Shown piece after piece: positions 8,553 to 16,907 of a stretch of DNA of 64,000 nucleotides. The position numbers and the translations under genes were made by a program. Source of the stretch: DASXTW01 sp036505215 (GTDB lineage: Bacteria; Actinomycetota; UBA4738); the NCBI GenBank assembly GCA_036505215.1, contig DASXTW010000176.1, positions 8,903-72,902 on the forward strand, read 5' to 3'. The notes beneath the pieces are model-generated. The model made no database searches. It saw only the letters and a program-made list of their open reading frames with translations, and was not told the DNA's origin. Within the stretch, counting starts at the first letter, position 1, and the number at the start of each line of letters is the position of its first letter.

Positions 8553-10406
8553 TCAGGGACTCGGCTGCTCCATCCAGCACGGCCCGCCTGGCTCGAACCG
8601 ATCGCCCGGACCGACCTCAGTGTCGAATCGTTCCTTGTAGTCACGCCTGGAGACCACCGTGAACTGCCCAAAGGGCGGTCTGTCGATCGGGTCGAAGCGG
8701 AGGACCGTCTCATGGACCGAGTACTCGGTCTGCTGAGGGTTCAGCTCGGCGATCTCGGCGATGATCTTGTTGTTTCCTTGCCAGCATCCCAGCGCGGCAT
8801 AGTGCGTCACCGAGCCACCGACGGCGAACCGAGCGGTCTCGCCCGGGGGGAAGCCGGGCGGATCTCCGGGGGGAGCAGTTCGGGCCGGATCCCCGAATGC
8901 CTCGCTCGCCGGCAGCTCGTAGACCTGGATGAAGTACGTGGAGGCACCTTCGCCCACCTTCAGGATGAATTCGTCAGTCCCGTCGAGGTTCAGATCGGTC
9001 GCAGCCAGAGCCTGGCACACTGTTTCGCAGTCGGGCAGGGGCGCAATGCCCTCGGCCGGGTGCACTTCCTGGTCCGCGTGCCACTGCACATCGAGGGCGT
9101 ACTCGGTCGTGTATGGATCGGTTCTGTCGGCCGGCTCCATCAGGCATTCCGTTTTCGCGACGAGCGCGACGTCGGGCGAATCGTTGCCGTCGAAGTCCCC
9201 GGTAACCTCCGAGGCGTCGCATTCTGCAGGAAGCCGCGACGGGGTCGGTGAAGGTGTGAGCGTGGCGGGAGCGGTCGGCGACGCCGATAGAGGAATCGGC
9301 TGCCAGTCCGGTGCCAGCTCGAAGCCCGGTCCTCCAGTAAGGTCTGTCCACCGAAGGTCCGAACCGTCGGCATTCATCGTGTGGATTGCCTGCGTTTCCT
9401 CCCCCGGGAAATTCCGTACGAACACGATCTTCCTTCCGTCGGGTGACCAAGCAGGTTGCTCCGACACCGAAGTGCCGGCGTCATTGTCGGTGAGCTTTGT
9501 CAGGTCCGAACCGTCGTCACCAATCGCGTAGATGTGACCCGAACGTTCAAACGCAATCTTCGTTCCGTCTGGTGACCAGTCAGGCCAGTCATCCGCGGTC
9601 CACCCAGCAGTCTTGCCAACGGAGGGTGGTGGGCCCTCTGTCAGCGCGGTGACGTCGCTACCGTCGGGATTCATCACGTAGATCCCTGAGAAGTCATTCC
9701 CGGGGGGCTGGCCGCCGAGGTTCGGCACGACGCTTGAAAAGGCAATCTTTGAGCCGTCAGGAGCCCAAGTGGGGTGGCGCTCCTCTCCCGGCTCCGATGT
9801 AAGCCTCCTTGTGGCAGACCCGTCGACTCTCATGACGAACACGTCGCCATTGCGGATGAAAGCAATCTCGGTACCGTCGGGCGACCAGGCCAGGCTCTCC
9901 TCTTCTTTCGCCGGATCCTGAGTGAGCCGTACAAGCTCACCCCCGCTCGCATCAATTGTCCAGATGTCCGAAAGCCCTTCGCGGTCGCTCACAAACGCGA
10001 TGCTCTTTCCGTCCGGCGACCAGGCCGGGCTGCTCTCTTGCGTGGATGAAAATGAATCGGCCGTGAGGTTCGTTGCGTCCGTGCCGTCCGGGTTCGCCGT
10101 CCAGATGTCGAAGCTGCCGCCTTCATTGCTGGCGTAGGCGATCCGCCCGTTCCTGACGGGGACGGGTGTCGGGTTGGTGCCACCCAATCGCTCAGTCTCG
10201 CCGTTCGACCTGAAGAGCCGAACCAGAGCGAACGTCCCCCCGACGGTTGCGGCGACGACTACGACTGCCAGAGCCCCCGCCTCGAAGCGTCGCATGAGGC
10301 GGCGGCGGATCTTCTTCTCCAGGATCCTGTCGAACGCGCCCGAGGGGTCGGCGGGCGGGCCGAGCCGCTCCAGGTGCTGCTTCAGCCGCTCGTCAAATCC
10401 CGGCAA
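8553..10406 (-). CDS. Membrane-anchored PD40/TolB-like beta-propeller protein, probable anti-sigma partner
   Basis: This 617-residue protein has a cytoplasmic N-terminus of about 42 residues with a basic end (KKIRRRLMRRFEAG), one membrane helix (about 43-66), then six or more WD40-like PD40 repeats of the form AWSPDGxxIAFVS (about 90-390). A Pro/Thr linker and a C-terminal region with EF-like VTGDFDGNDSPDVALV and DLNLDGTDEF segments follow. The propeller should face outside. The gene overlaps the ECF sigma gene by 14 bases. It starts at TTG, which is supported by GGAGG nine bases upstream. A single-pass protein coupled to an ECF sigma gene suggests an anti-sigma role in which the propeller senses an outside signal. 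That role is inferred; no zinc anti-sigma motif is present. Confidence 0.8.
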   Translation of the reverse strand: MPGFDERLKQHLERLGPPADPSGAFDRILEKKIRRRLMRRFEAGALAVVVVAATVGGTFALVRLFRSNGETERLGGTNPTPVPVRNGRIAYASNEGGSFDIWTANPDGTDATNLTADSFSSTQESSPAWSPDGKSIAFVSDREGLSDIWTIDASGGELVRLTQDPAKEEESLAWSPDGTEIAFIRNGDVFVMRVDGSATRRLTSEPGEERHPTWAPDGSKIAFSSVVPNLGGQPPGNDFSGIYVMNPDGSDVTALTEGPPPSVGKTAGWTADDWPDWSPDGTKIAFERSGHIYAIGDDGSDLTKLTDNDAGTSVSEQPAWSPDGRKIVFVRNFPGEETQAIHTMNADGSDLRWTDLTGGPGFELAPDWQPIPLSASPTAPATLTPSPTPSRLPAECDASEVTGDFDGNDSPDVALVAKTECLMEPADRTDPYTTEYALDVQWHADQEVHPAEGIAPLPDCETVCQALAATDLNLDGTDEFILKVGEGASTYFIQVYELPASEAFGDPARTAPPGDPPGFPPGETARFAVGGSVTHYAALGCWQGNNKIIAEIAELNPQQTEYSVHETVLRFDPIDRPPFGQFTVVSRRDYKERFDTEVGPGDRFEPGGPCWMEQPSP

Positions 10407-10974
10407 CGTCGTTCGCCTCCTCCAGGTTCCCTTCTCCGAGGGCCGAGGCCAGCGCCCGTCGGGCTCTGTGCAGCGTGGTCTTGGCCGTGCCCTCGCCCAC
10501 CCGCAACGCCCTCGCGACCTCCGCCACGTCCAGGTCGAGGTAGTACCGAAGTACGGTAGCCTCTCTCTGGCGGCGGGGGAGCGTCATCAGGGCCCGCCGC
10601 ACGTCCAACGCCTGCTCCGCTCCGGGCACCGAAGGGAGTGCTCCCACCACGTCGGTCCAGGCGCCGGGCCCCGACCGCTGCCGGGCACGCCGCTCAGCGC
10701 GCAGCCTTCTGAACCCGCTTCGAACCTGATTCACCGCCACCGTCGCCACCCACGCCTTCAGTGACTCGATCCGCTCTCCTCGCTCCGATCGCTCCCACGC
10801 CCGGGCCAGCGCCTCCTGGACGGCGTCCTCGGCGGCGGCCCGGCTTCCCGAGATCAGCGCGATCCCCGCGACCACCTTGGGGTAATCGGTGGCCAGGAAG
10901 GCTCGGATCGTGTGCTCGTCCAGGTCGACCCTCCCGGCTCCGTTCCATGGCCGAAAGCCGCGCGGTGGGAACAC
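10393..10974 (-). CDS. ECF-type RNA polymerase sigma factor (SigE-like family)
   Basis: The 193-residue protein shows sigma region 2 (about 15-85: ALISGSRAAAEDAVQEALARAWER, then LKAWVATVAVNQVRS) and region 4 (about 125-180: LPRRQREATVLRYYLDLDVAEVARALRVGEGTAKTTLHRARRAL). The middle of the protein is short and there is no region 1 or 3, which defines the ECF group. It should direct RNA polymerase to a stress or envelope regulon. The GTG start is the first usable one before region 2. The next gene overlaps its end and encodes a membrane propeller, the usual arrangement for a sigma/anti-sigma pair. Confidence 0.88.
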   Translation of the reverse strand: MFPPRGFRPWNGAGRVDLDEHTIRAFLATDYPKVVAGIALISGSRAAAEDAVQEALARAWERSERGERIESLKAWVATVAVNQVRSGFRRLRAERRARQRSGPGAWTDVVGALPSVPGAEQALDVRRALMTLPRRQREATVLRYYLDLDVAEVARALRVGEGTAKTTLHRARRALASALGEGNLEEANDVAGI

Positions 10975-11049
10975 AGGTAAGACGCCTTCAGGCTCGCATG
11001 GGTTGACCCGCGCATCCAGGATCTTTCCCGCGGCCCGGCTGAGGCGAAG

Positions 11050-11076
11050 CTAGCACTCGAGGTAGTAGAGTGCTAA
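11050..11076 (+). promoter_or_regulatory. CIRCE element (HrcA operator)
   Basis: TAGCACTC at 11051-11058 and GAGTGCTA at 11068-11075 are perfect inverted arms separated by nine bases. This is the CIRCE operator, whose consensus is TTAGCACTC-N9-GAGTGCTAA; the outermost 5' T is C here. It ends seven bases before the hrcA start codon, so HrcA should repress its own operon (hrcA-dnaJ and probably rsmE). Confidence 0.93.
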
Positions 11077-11082
11077 AGAGCG

Positions 11083-12123
11083 ATGAAGGCTGCCAGGGAA
11101 CTGAGCGACCGGAAAGCGTCGATCCTGCGCGCCCTGGTTCGGCTCTACATCCGCACTGGCGAGCCCGTCGGGAGCGAGGCCCTGGCCTCCTCGGCCGGCC
11201 TGGGGGTGAGCTCGGCGACGATTCGTAACGAGCTGGCGTCGCTGGAAGAGATGGGATACCTCACCCAGCCCCACACCTCCGCGGGACGTGCACCCACCGA
11301 TCTGGCCTATCGCTCCTACGTCGACATGCTCCCCGCCCGACCCCGGCTCCGAGATTCGGAGCGCAAGGCCATCGTGCATTTCTTCGACGAGGCCCTGGCG
11401 GACGTGGACGACATCCTCCGGGGGACCACGCACCTGCTGTCCCGGCTGACCCGGTACGCCTCGTTGGCTCTCGCTCCCAGTCAGCGCGAGACCGCCATCG
11501 CCCGGGCCGAGCTGGTGCGGCTGGGGACGGTCACGCTCCTCTTGGTGGTCTTCGATACGGGGCAGGTGGACAAGAGGCTGATCGACCTGCCTGCGGAAGC
11601 CACGGATGACGAAGTGGACGGCATCTCGCGGGCCATGACCGACAGTTTCCGGGGCAGGACGGCCGCCGTAGCCCGGGAGCTGGCGGCGGAGCGAGCCCGT
11701 CGGGCCGAGGACCCGGAGCGGGCCATCCTCTCTCGCGTGGCGGACGCGCTGACGTCGATCGACGAGGCTGCCGAGGCGGAGCACGTGTTCCTCGGAGGTG
11801 TGGCGAACATCGCCGCCGAGGAAGCCTTCAACCGCCGGGAGACGCTTCGCCAGATCTACGAAGCCCTGGAGCGGGAGTCGGCCGTCCTCGTCCTCCTGAG
11901 AGAGGCGGCGGCCAACGCGCCGCTCGGCGTGATGATCGGACGGGAAAACCGCATGCCCGAGATGTGGGAGGCCAGCGTGGTTGCCGCACCGTTCGCGGCG
12001 GGCGGGGCGATCGGCTCGATCGGCGTGGTAGGTCCGCTTCGGATGGACTACGGGGCCGCCATCTCGGCGGTTCGGGCCGTAGCCGAGCGGCTGTCGGCGG
12101 CTGTGGAAGCCCTGTCGCACTGA
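11083..12123 (+). CDS. hrcA: Heat-inducible transcription repressor HrcA
   Basis: The 346-residue protein has an N-terminal winged helix (RKASILRALVRLYIRTGEPV, then SSATIRNELASLEEMGYL and the loop HTSAGRAPTD) and the longer HrcA dimerisation domain. HrcA binds CIRCE elements and represses chaperone genes until heat stress occupies GroEL. A near-perfect CIRCE lies directly upstream, which shows autoregulation. dnaJ follows after 80 bases; dnaK, grpE and groEL are not in the window. The hrcA-dnaJ pairing is the usual actinobacterial arrangement. Confidence 0.96.
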   Translation: MKAARELSDRKASILRALVRLYIRTGEPVGSEALASSAGLGVSSATIRNELASLEEMGYLTQPHTSAGRAPTDLAYRSYVDMLPARPRLRDSERKAIVHFFDEALADVDDILRGTTHLLSRLTRYASLALAPSQRETAIARAELVRLGTVTLLLVVFDTGQVDKRLIDLPAEATDDEVDGISRAMTDSFRGRTAAVARELAAERARRAEDPERAILSRVADALTSIDEAAEAEHVFLGGVANIAAEEAFNRRETLRQIYEALERESAVLVLLREAAANAPLGVMIGRENRMPEMWEASVVAAPFAAGGAIGSIGVVGPLRMDYGAAISAVRAVAERLSAAVEALSH

Positions 12124-12190
12124 AGTCGATGTCTTCGCGCGCTGGAATGGAAGCCCTCTCCCGCTGAGCGGAGCGTTCGCGATCCGCCGG

Positions 12191-12196
12191 TACACT
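12191..12196 (+). promoter_or_regulatory. Putative leaderless promoter (-10 TACACT) for dnaJ
   Basis: TACACT ends seven bases before the ATG of dnaJ, with no ribosome binding site between them. If active, dnaJ has its own transcript in addition to the CIRCE-controlled one. Confidence 0.5.
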
Positions 12197-12203
12197 CGAC
12201 TCG

Positions 12204-13322
12204 ATGGCACGAGTTCCTGACCTCTACGCCGTCCTCGGCGTTCGGCCGGAGGCGTCCGAGGACGAGATCAAGCGGGCATACCGCAAGCTCGCCCGGGAGC
12301 TGCACCCGGACGTCAACCAGGACCCGGAGGCAGAGCGCCGGTTCAAGGAGGTCTCGGCCGCGTATCAGACACTGTCCGACCCGGCCAGGCGCCGCCAGTA
12401 CGACCTGTTCGGATCGGCCCCGGGCGGAGGGGTTCCCGACCTGTTCCCGTTCGGCGACATGGGCGACATTTTCGACGTCTTCTTCGGCGGGGGGGTGGGG
12501 TCGAGGCGCCGGGGCGGTCGGCGCACCCGCACCCAGCGGGGGGAGGACCTCTTCGTCCAGCTCACCCTGTCATTCGAAGAGGCCGCCTTCGGAACTCAAA
12601 AGGAAGTCACGGTCGACACCCTCGAGGGGTGTGCCAGGTGCCGGGGCAGTGGGTGCGAACCGGGAACCCATCCCTCCCGATGCGCCAGGTGTGGAGGGTC
12701 GGGCGAGCTTCAGGACATCGCGCGCAGCGTGTTCGGCACGGTCATGACCGCCAGGCCATGCACGGTGTGCGAGGGAACGGGAGAGGAGATCGCCGCCCCC
12801 TGCAAGGACTGTGGGGGGGAGGGTCGGATCCCGCGAAGCCAGGACCTGACGGTCGAGGTCCCGGCGGGCGTGTCGGACGGGATGGAGCTCCGCGTCTCGG
12901 CCGGCGGGCAGGAGGGCCGGCAGGGGGGCCCGCCCGGCGACCTTTACGTCTCACTCAAAGTCGAGCCCCACCCGGTCTTCGAGCGGCGGGGCCAGGACCT
13001 CGTATGCGGGCTCCCCGTCCCGATGACCGTTGCCGCCCTGGGCGCCGACGTCGAGATCCCGACCCTGGACGGCGAGCCGGAGCGGCTCCGGGTGGAGCCG
13101 GGGACCGAGTCCGGGACGACCATTCGCTTGCGAGGCCGGGGCATTCCCCATCTGGGCCGTCGGGGACGGGGCGACCTGTACGTCACCGTGGTGGTGGAGA
13201 CGCCCAAGGCCCGCAGCCGGGAGGAGGAATCTCTCCTCAGGCAGTTGGGCGAGCTCCGGGGCGACCTTCCTGAGAAAGGCCAGGGGCTCAGGGGCAAGCT
13301 CCGCAAGCTGCTGGAGAAGTGA
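12204..13322 (+). CDS. dnaJ: Molecular chaperone DnaJ (DnaJ2 type)
   Basis: The 372-residue type I Hsp40 has the J domain at 1-70 with HPD at residues 34-36 and a Gly/Phe-rich linker. Four CxxCxGxG zinc repeats follow (CARCRGSG, CARCGGSG, CTVCEGTG, CKDCGGEG), then the two C-terminal substrate-binding domains. DnaJ delivers unfolded proteins to DnaK and stimulates its ATPase. This copy next to hrcA corresponds to the second DnaJ of Actinomycetota, rather than the one in the dnaK operon. Its stop codon overlaps the GTG of rsmE. Confidence 0.96.
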   Translation: MARVPDLYAVLGVRPEASEDEIKRAYRKLARELHPDVNQDPEAERRFKEVSAAYQTLSDPARRRQYDLFGSAPGGGVPDLFPFGDMGDIFDVFFGGGVGSRRRGGRRTRTQRGEDLFVQLTLSFEEAAFGTQKEVTVDTLEGCARCRGSGCEPGTHPSRCARCGGSGELQDIARSVFGTVMTARPCTVCEGTGEEIAAPCKDCGGEGRIPRSQDLTVEVPAGVSDGMELRVSAGGQEGRQGGPPGDLYVSLKVEPHPVFERRGQDLVCGLPVPMTVAALGADVEIPTLDGEPERLRVEPGTESGTTIRLRGRGIPHLGRRGRGDLYVTVVVETPKARSREEESLLRQLGELRGDLPEKGQGLRGKLRKLLEK

Positions 13323-14047
13323 CGGCACCCCACTTCTTCGTGGACCTGCTGAAGGGCCCCGACACCACCGTGTCGCTGTCTCCGCAGGACAGCCGGCACG
13401 CCCTGAAGTCGCTCCGTCTTCAACCTGGAGAAGAGGTCTCGCTGGCGGACGGCGCGGGAACGGTTGCTCGTGGGAGGCTCTCCGGCGAGGAGGACGAGCT
13501 CGCCGTGATCCGGGTCGAGGAGGTGCGGCGAGTTGTGCGGCGGCCGCCGATCGTGTCGGTGGCCCTGGCTCCTCCGAAGGGCGACCGTCTCACCTGGGCC
13601 GTCCAGAAGCTGGCGGAGGTGGGAGTAGACGAGGTGGTGCTGATGGAGACGGGACGCTCCGTGAGGACGTGGACCGACGAGCGGGCGGACCGAGCGGCCG
13701 ACCGGGTTCGGACGGTAGCCAGAGAGGCCGCCATGCAATCACGACAGCCGTTCGTCATGGAGGTGGGCGCGGCCGTCCCCTTCCAGGATGCCTTCCCCCC
13801 TCGCACCGCAGTGGGGATCCTCCTGTGGGCAGGGGCGACAACCCGGCTGGTCGAAGCTCTGCCGGAGGGGGCGAGCGGTATCAGGCTGATGGTCGGGCCG
13901 GAGGGGGGCTTCTCGGAGGAAGAGATCGACACGGCAAAGGAAGCCGGCGTTGTCGACGCATCCCTCGGTTCGAGCATCCTCCGGACCGAGACGGCGGTGC
14001 TGGTCGGGGCGTCTTTGGTATTGGCCCGGTACGGCAGGCTGGGCTAG
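13319..14047 (+). CDS. rsmE: 16S rRNA (uracil(1498)-N3)-methyltransferase
   Basis: This 242-residue SPOUT-class methyltransferase has a PUA-like N-terminal domain (HFFVDLLKGPDTTVSLSPQDSRHALKSLRL begins it) and the knotted C-terminal SAM domain with the diagnostic VGPEGGFSEEEI block and LGSSILRTETAVL near the end. It methylates U1498 of 16S rRNA. The GTG start overlaps the dnaJ stop by four bases. Its TAG stop codon forms the first three bases of a putative -10 box for the next gene. Confidence 0.95.
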   Translation: MTAPHFFVDLLKGPDTTVSLSPQDSRHALKSLRLQPGEEVSLADGAGTVARGRLSGEEDELAVIRVEEVRRVVRRPPIVSVALAPPKGDRLTWAVQKLAEVGVDEVVLMETGRSVRTWTDERADRAADRVRTVAREAAMQSRQPFVMEVGAAVPFQDAFPPRTAVGILLWAGATTRLVEALPEGASGIRLMVGPEGGFSEEEIDTAKEAGVVDASLGSSILRTETAVLVGASLVLARYGRLG

Positions 14048-14050
14048 ATT
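14021..14050 (+). promoter_or_regulatory. Putative leaderless promoter for the HIT-phoH run, inside the end of rsmE
   Basis: TTGGCC at 14021-14026 and TAGATT at 14045-14050 are 18 bases apart. The -10 box ends seven bases before the ATG of the HIT gene. The TAG of the -10 box is also the rsmE stop codon. Confidence 0.45.
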
Positions 14051-14057
14051 GGTTGAA

Positions 14058-14420
14058 ATGACCGAAAAGGGTCAGGCGAGTGATTGCCTCTTCTGCAAGA
14101 TCGCGGCCCGGGAGATCCCGGCCGACATCGTCCACGAATCGGATCACGTCGTGGCCTTCCGCGACATCAACCCGAAGGCGCCAACGCACATCCTGCTGAT
14201 CCCGAAGGAGCATGTCGAGTCGGCCGCCGTGGTCACCCACGACCATCGCGACCTCCTGGCCGAGATCTTCCAGGCCGCGACCCACCTGGCTGAGGCCGAC
14301 GGCGTCGACGGGTCGGGCTGGCGGCTGGTGACGAACGTCGGCCCGGACGCGGGCCAGAGCGTTCCCCACCTGCACTTTCACCTACTCGGCGGCCGCGGGA
14401 TGGGCTGGCCGCCCGGCTGA
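14058..14420 (+). CDS. HIT family (histidine triad) nucleotide-binding protein
   Basis: The 120-residue protein begins with the CLFCKIAAREIPADIV block of HINT proteins and ends with the triad HLHFH followed by LLGGRGMGWPPG. These small homodimers hydrolyse purine nucleoside phosphoramidates in the cytoplasm; the cellular role is often unclear. The ATG start fits the family length and has a -10 hexamer seven bases upstream. Its stop overlaps the phoH start, so it is coupled to phoH. Confidence 0.93.
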   Translation: MTEKGQASDCLFCKIAAREIPADIVHESDHVVAFRDINPKAPTHILLIPKEHVESAAVVTHDHRDLLAEIFQAATHLAEADGVDGSGWRLVTNVGPDAGQSVPHLHFHLLGGRGMGWPPG

Positions 14421-16468
14421 TGGCCGCGAGGTCCACGCAGGTGAAGATCCTGGTCCCCGGCAACCAGCCGATGGTGGCGCTCCTCGGTCAGCGAGACGAG
14501 CTGCTCCGGCTGATCGAATCCGCCTTCGACTCGCAGATCCTGGTGCGCGGAAACGAGATCACCATCACCGGCGAGGAACAGGAGGCCGAGAAGGTGGCCT
14601 TGCTGTTCGAGGAGCTCCTGGAGATCCTGGGCCAGGGACAGATCCTCACCACGGACTCCGTCGGTAAGACGATCGACATGATCAAGGAGGAGGTCGCCAA
14701 GCCGTCCGCCGTCCTGGGCGACGTCATTCTCTCCGTCCGGGGGAGGACCATCGCTCCGAAGACTCTCGGTCAGAAGCGCTACGTCGACGCCATCCGCGAA
14801 TCCACCGTCTCGTTCAGCATCGGACCCGCCGGCACGGGGAAGACCTATCTTGCCGTGGCTGCAGCGGTGAAGGCTCTCCAGGATCGGGACGTTTCCCGGA
14901 TCATCCTGACCCGGCCCGCCGTCGAGGCGGGGGAGAGGCTCGGGTATCTGCCGGGCACCCTCTACGAGAAGATCGATCCCTATCTCAAGCCGCTGTACGA
15001 CGCCTTGTTCGAGATGATGGACGCCGAGGCCTTCCACCGGCTGATGGAGAGAGGAACCATCGAGGTGGCTCCCCTTGCCTACATGCGCGGGAGAGCGCAA
15101 CCCCTCACGAGTCAGGTTCTCACGCCAACCGGGTTCCGCCCGATCGGCAGTGTAGAAGTGGGAGACCTGGTGGTCGGCTCAGACGGCCTTCCGACCCCGG
15201 TGCTCGGGGTGTATCCGCAGGGACATAAGCCCGTATTCCGACTCCGAACGCAGGACGGCGCTTCAACGCTTTGCTGTGCGGAGCACCTTTGGGCCGTCAA
15301 GACCCGCCATGACGAGCGACAAGGGAAGCCCTGGCGCATGGTCCAAACCAAAGACATGATCGGCAAGGTCAGAACCGCCCACTATCGTCAGTTCGAGCTC
15401 CCGCTCGTACGCCCTGTCGTGTTCGAGCCGCGCGAAGTTCCCATGGATCCCTACGCGCTGGGGCTCCTCCTGGGCGACGGCTGCCTAACGACCTCCACGA
15501 CTCCCTCATTCTCGACCGAGGATCCGGAGCTTGCCCTGGCCCTCGAGATGGCCCTCGACGGGATCGAGGTGCGCCGCAAGACCAGGGTCGACTACGTCCT
15601 GCGGCACACCGCTGGACACCGCGGGGGCGTCATCGTGGCGAACCCGGTCACGCAGGTACTCCGGGAGTTGGCGTTGGCTGGCACCCGTTCCAACACGAAG
15701 TTCGTACCACAGCTGTACCTTCTAAACTCGTCAGAGATTCGACTGGCGGTGCTCCAGGGGCTGCTCGATACGGACGGGGGGGTCGTCACGCAGCGAGGCC
15801 GTACGGGGCGCATCCAATACGTGACAGCCTCCGAACAGCTTCGGGACGACGTTCTGTTCCTCGTTCGATCTCTAGGTGGCGTGGCGTACTGGAGGATGCG
15901 TGCGGCGGCCGGACGCCGCCCTGGCCGAGCACTGGACCGACCTGTCCCTCATCGATCGGACGCCTACGTCTTGGACATCCGGTTGCCGGTAGGCGTCGAG
16001 CCGTTCCGCCTGAACCGCAAACGCGCGAGGTACCGGGTCTTCGGGGGAGGCCGCCCGATGCGCTTCATCGACAGCATCGAACCGCAAGGAGAGCAGGAGA
16101 CGATCTGCATCCAGGTGGCAGCGCAAGATTCCCTCTACGTGACGGATGAGTTCCTCGTTACGCACAACACCCTCAACGATTCTTTCATCATCCTGGATGA
16201 GGCCCAGAACACCACTCCAGAGCAGATGAAGATGTTCCTGACCAGGCTGGGGTTCGGTTCGAAGGTCGTGGTCAACGGCGACATCACCCAGATCGACCTC
16301 CCGGCCGGGACGAGGTCGGGGCTGGTGGTGGTTCAAGAGATCCTTTCCGAGATCGAAGGGATCCGGTTCGTCCACCTGGGGGCGAAGGACGTCGTTCGTC
16401 ACCGGATCGTCCAGAACATCGTCGAGGCCTACCGGGCCTACGGGGAACGCAGTGCCACCAGCGAGTGA
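14420..16468 (+). CDS. phoH: PhoH-like ATPase interrupted by an intein
   Basis: The 682-codon frame encodes a 324-residue PhoH-like P-loop ATPase split by a 358-residue intein. The N-terminal extein (1-225) has a KH-like region and the Walker A motif GPAGTGKT at 135-142; the C-terminal extein (584-682) carries the Walker B block FIILDEAQN and NGDITQIDLP. Joining residue 225 to 584 restores the continuous family motif APLAYMRGR-TLNDSFIILD, so splicing should give normal PhoH. PhoH ATPases are linked to RNA metabolism and phosphate starvation, with a disputed function. The gene overlaps HIT upstream and ybeY downstream; phoH-ybeY is a conserved pair in rRNA maturation operons. Confidence 0.95.
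   Translation: MAARSTQVKILVPGNQPMVALLGQRDELLRLIESAFDSQILVRGNEITITGEEQEAEKVALLFEELLEILGQGQILTTDSVGKTIDMIKEEVAKPSAVLGDVILSVRGRTIAPKTLGQKRYVDAIRESTVSFSIGPAGTGKTYLAVAAAVKALQDRDVSRIILTRPAVEAGERLGYLPGTLYEKIDPYLKPLYDALFEMMDAEAFHRLMERGTIEVAPLAYMRGRAQPLTSQVLTPTGFRPIGSVEVGDLVVGSDGLPTPVLGVYPQGHKPVFRLRTQDGASTLCCAEHLWAVKTRHDERQGKPWRMVQTKDMIGKVRTAHYRQFELPLVRPVVFEPREVPMDPYALGLLLGDGCLTTSTTPSFSTEDPELALALEMALDGIEVRRKTRVDYVLRHTAGHRGGVIVANPVTQVLRELALAGTRSNTKFVPQLYLLNSSEIRLAVLQGLLDTDGGVVTQRGRTGRIQYVTASEQLRDDVLFLVRSLGGVAYWRMRAAAGRRPGRALDRPVPHRSDAYVLDIRLPVGVEPFRLNRKRARYRVFGGGRPMRFIDSIEPQGEQETICIQVAAQDSLYVTDEFLVTHNTLNDSFIILDEAQNTTPEQMKMFLTRLGFGSKVVVNGDITQIDLPAGTRSGLVVVQEILSEIEGIRFVHLGAKDVVRHRIVQNIVEAYRAYGERSATSE
15095..16168 (+). 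other. Class 3 intein with LAGLIDADG homing endonuclease, inserted in PhoH
   Basis: The intein covers PhoH residues 226-583. It starts with Ala226, not Cys or Ser, and ends His582-Asn583 before Thr584. The class 3 signature is complete: Trp291 in block B (EHLW), Cys563 in block F (TICIQV) and Thr581 in block G (VTHN). In class 3 inteins the block F Cys replaces residue 1 as first nucleophile. Two LAGLIDADG-type motifs, ALGLLLGDG (Asp353) and LQGLLDTDG (Asp450), keep both catalytic acids, so the homing endonuclease may be active. The insertion point lies in a highly conserved PhoH motif, typical of inteins. Confidence 0.92.
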
Positions 16469-16907
16469 GAGCGATCCCGATCGAGAACCCGCTCCCGGAA
16501 GGCCCGGGGTTGCCGTACTCGTCTCGAACCGCCAGCCCATCGATGTGGACGAGAGTCAGCTCGTGACCGTTGCGGAACGGACCCTCGCCGGGGAGGGCCG
16601 AGGGGAAGGCGAGCTCTCCCTGTCCCTGGTGACCGTGGAGGAGATGACCGACCTCCACGTCACCTACATGGGCGAGGAGGGGCCCACCGACGTGCTCTCG
16701 TTTCCGCTTGACGAGGACGGGTTACTGGGCGATGTGGTGGTCTGTCCGGCAGAAGCGGCCCGGAACAACCCCAACCTTGCCGCCGAGCTTCGCCTGCTGG
16801 TTGCCCACGGAGTCCTCCACCTTCTCGGATTCGACCACGATGATGAGAATGACCGCCGGGTGATGTGGGCCAAACAGGAGGCGTACTCGGGGGTGAGCAC
16901 CGAATGA
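16452..16907 (+). CDS. ybeY: Endoribonuclease YbeY (rRNA maturation factor)
   Basis: The 151-residue protein carries the UPF0054 zinc signature HGVLHLLGFDHD near its C-terminus; the three His residues hold the metal. The preceding TDVLSFPLDEDGLLGDVVVCP block is also characteristic. YbeY is a single-strand endoribonuclease involved in 16S rRNA 3' maturation and ribosome quality control. Its GTG start overlaps the end of phoH by 17 bases, and its stop overlaps the start of the CorC-like gene. A low-complexity stretch of about 18 residues precedes the domain, so a start slightly downstream is possible. Confidence 0.93.
   Translation: MPPASESDPDREPAPGRPGVAVLVSNRQPIDVDESQLVTVAERTLAGEGRGEGELSLSLVTVEEMTDLHVTYMGEEGPTDVLSFPLDEDGLLGDVVVCPAEAARNNPNLAAELRLLVAHGVLHLLGFDHDDENDRRVMWAKQEAYSGVSTE

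Noticed and set aside
15095..16168. Possible separate endonuclease gene or domain fusion inside phoH
   Set aside because: The exact restoration of the PhoH motif and the splice-site residues show an intein, not an independent gene or fusion.
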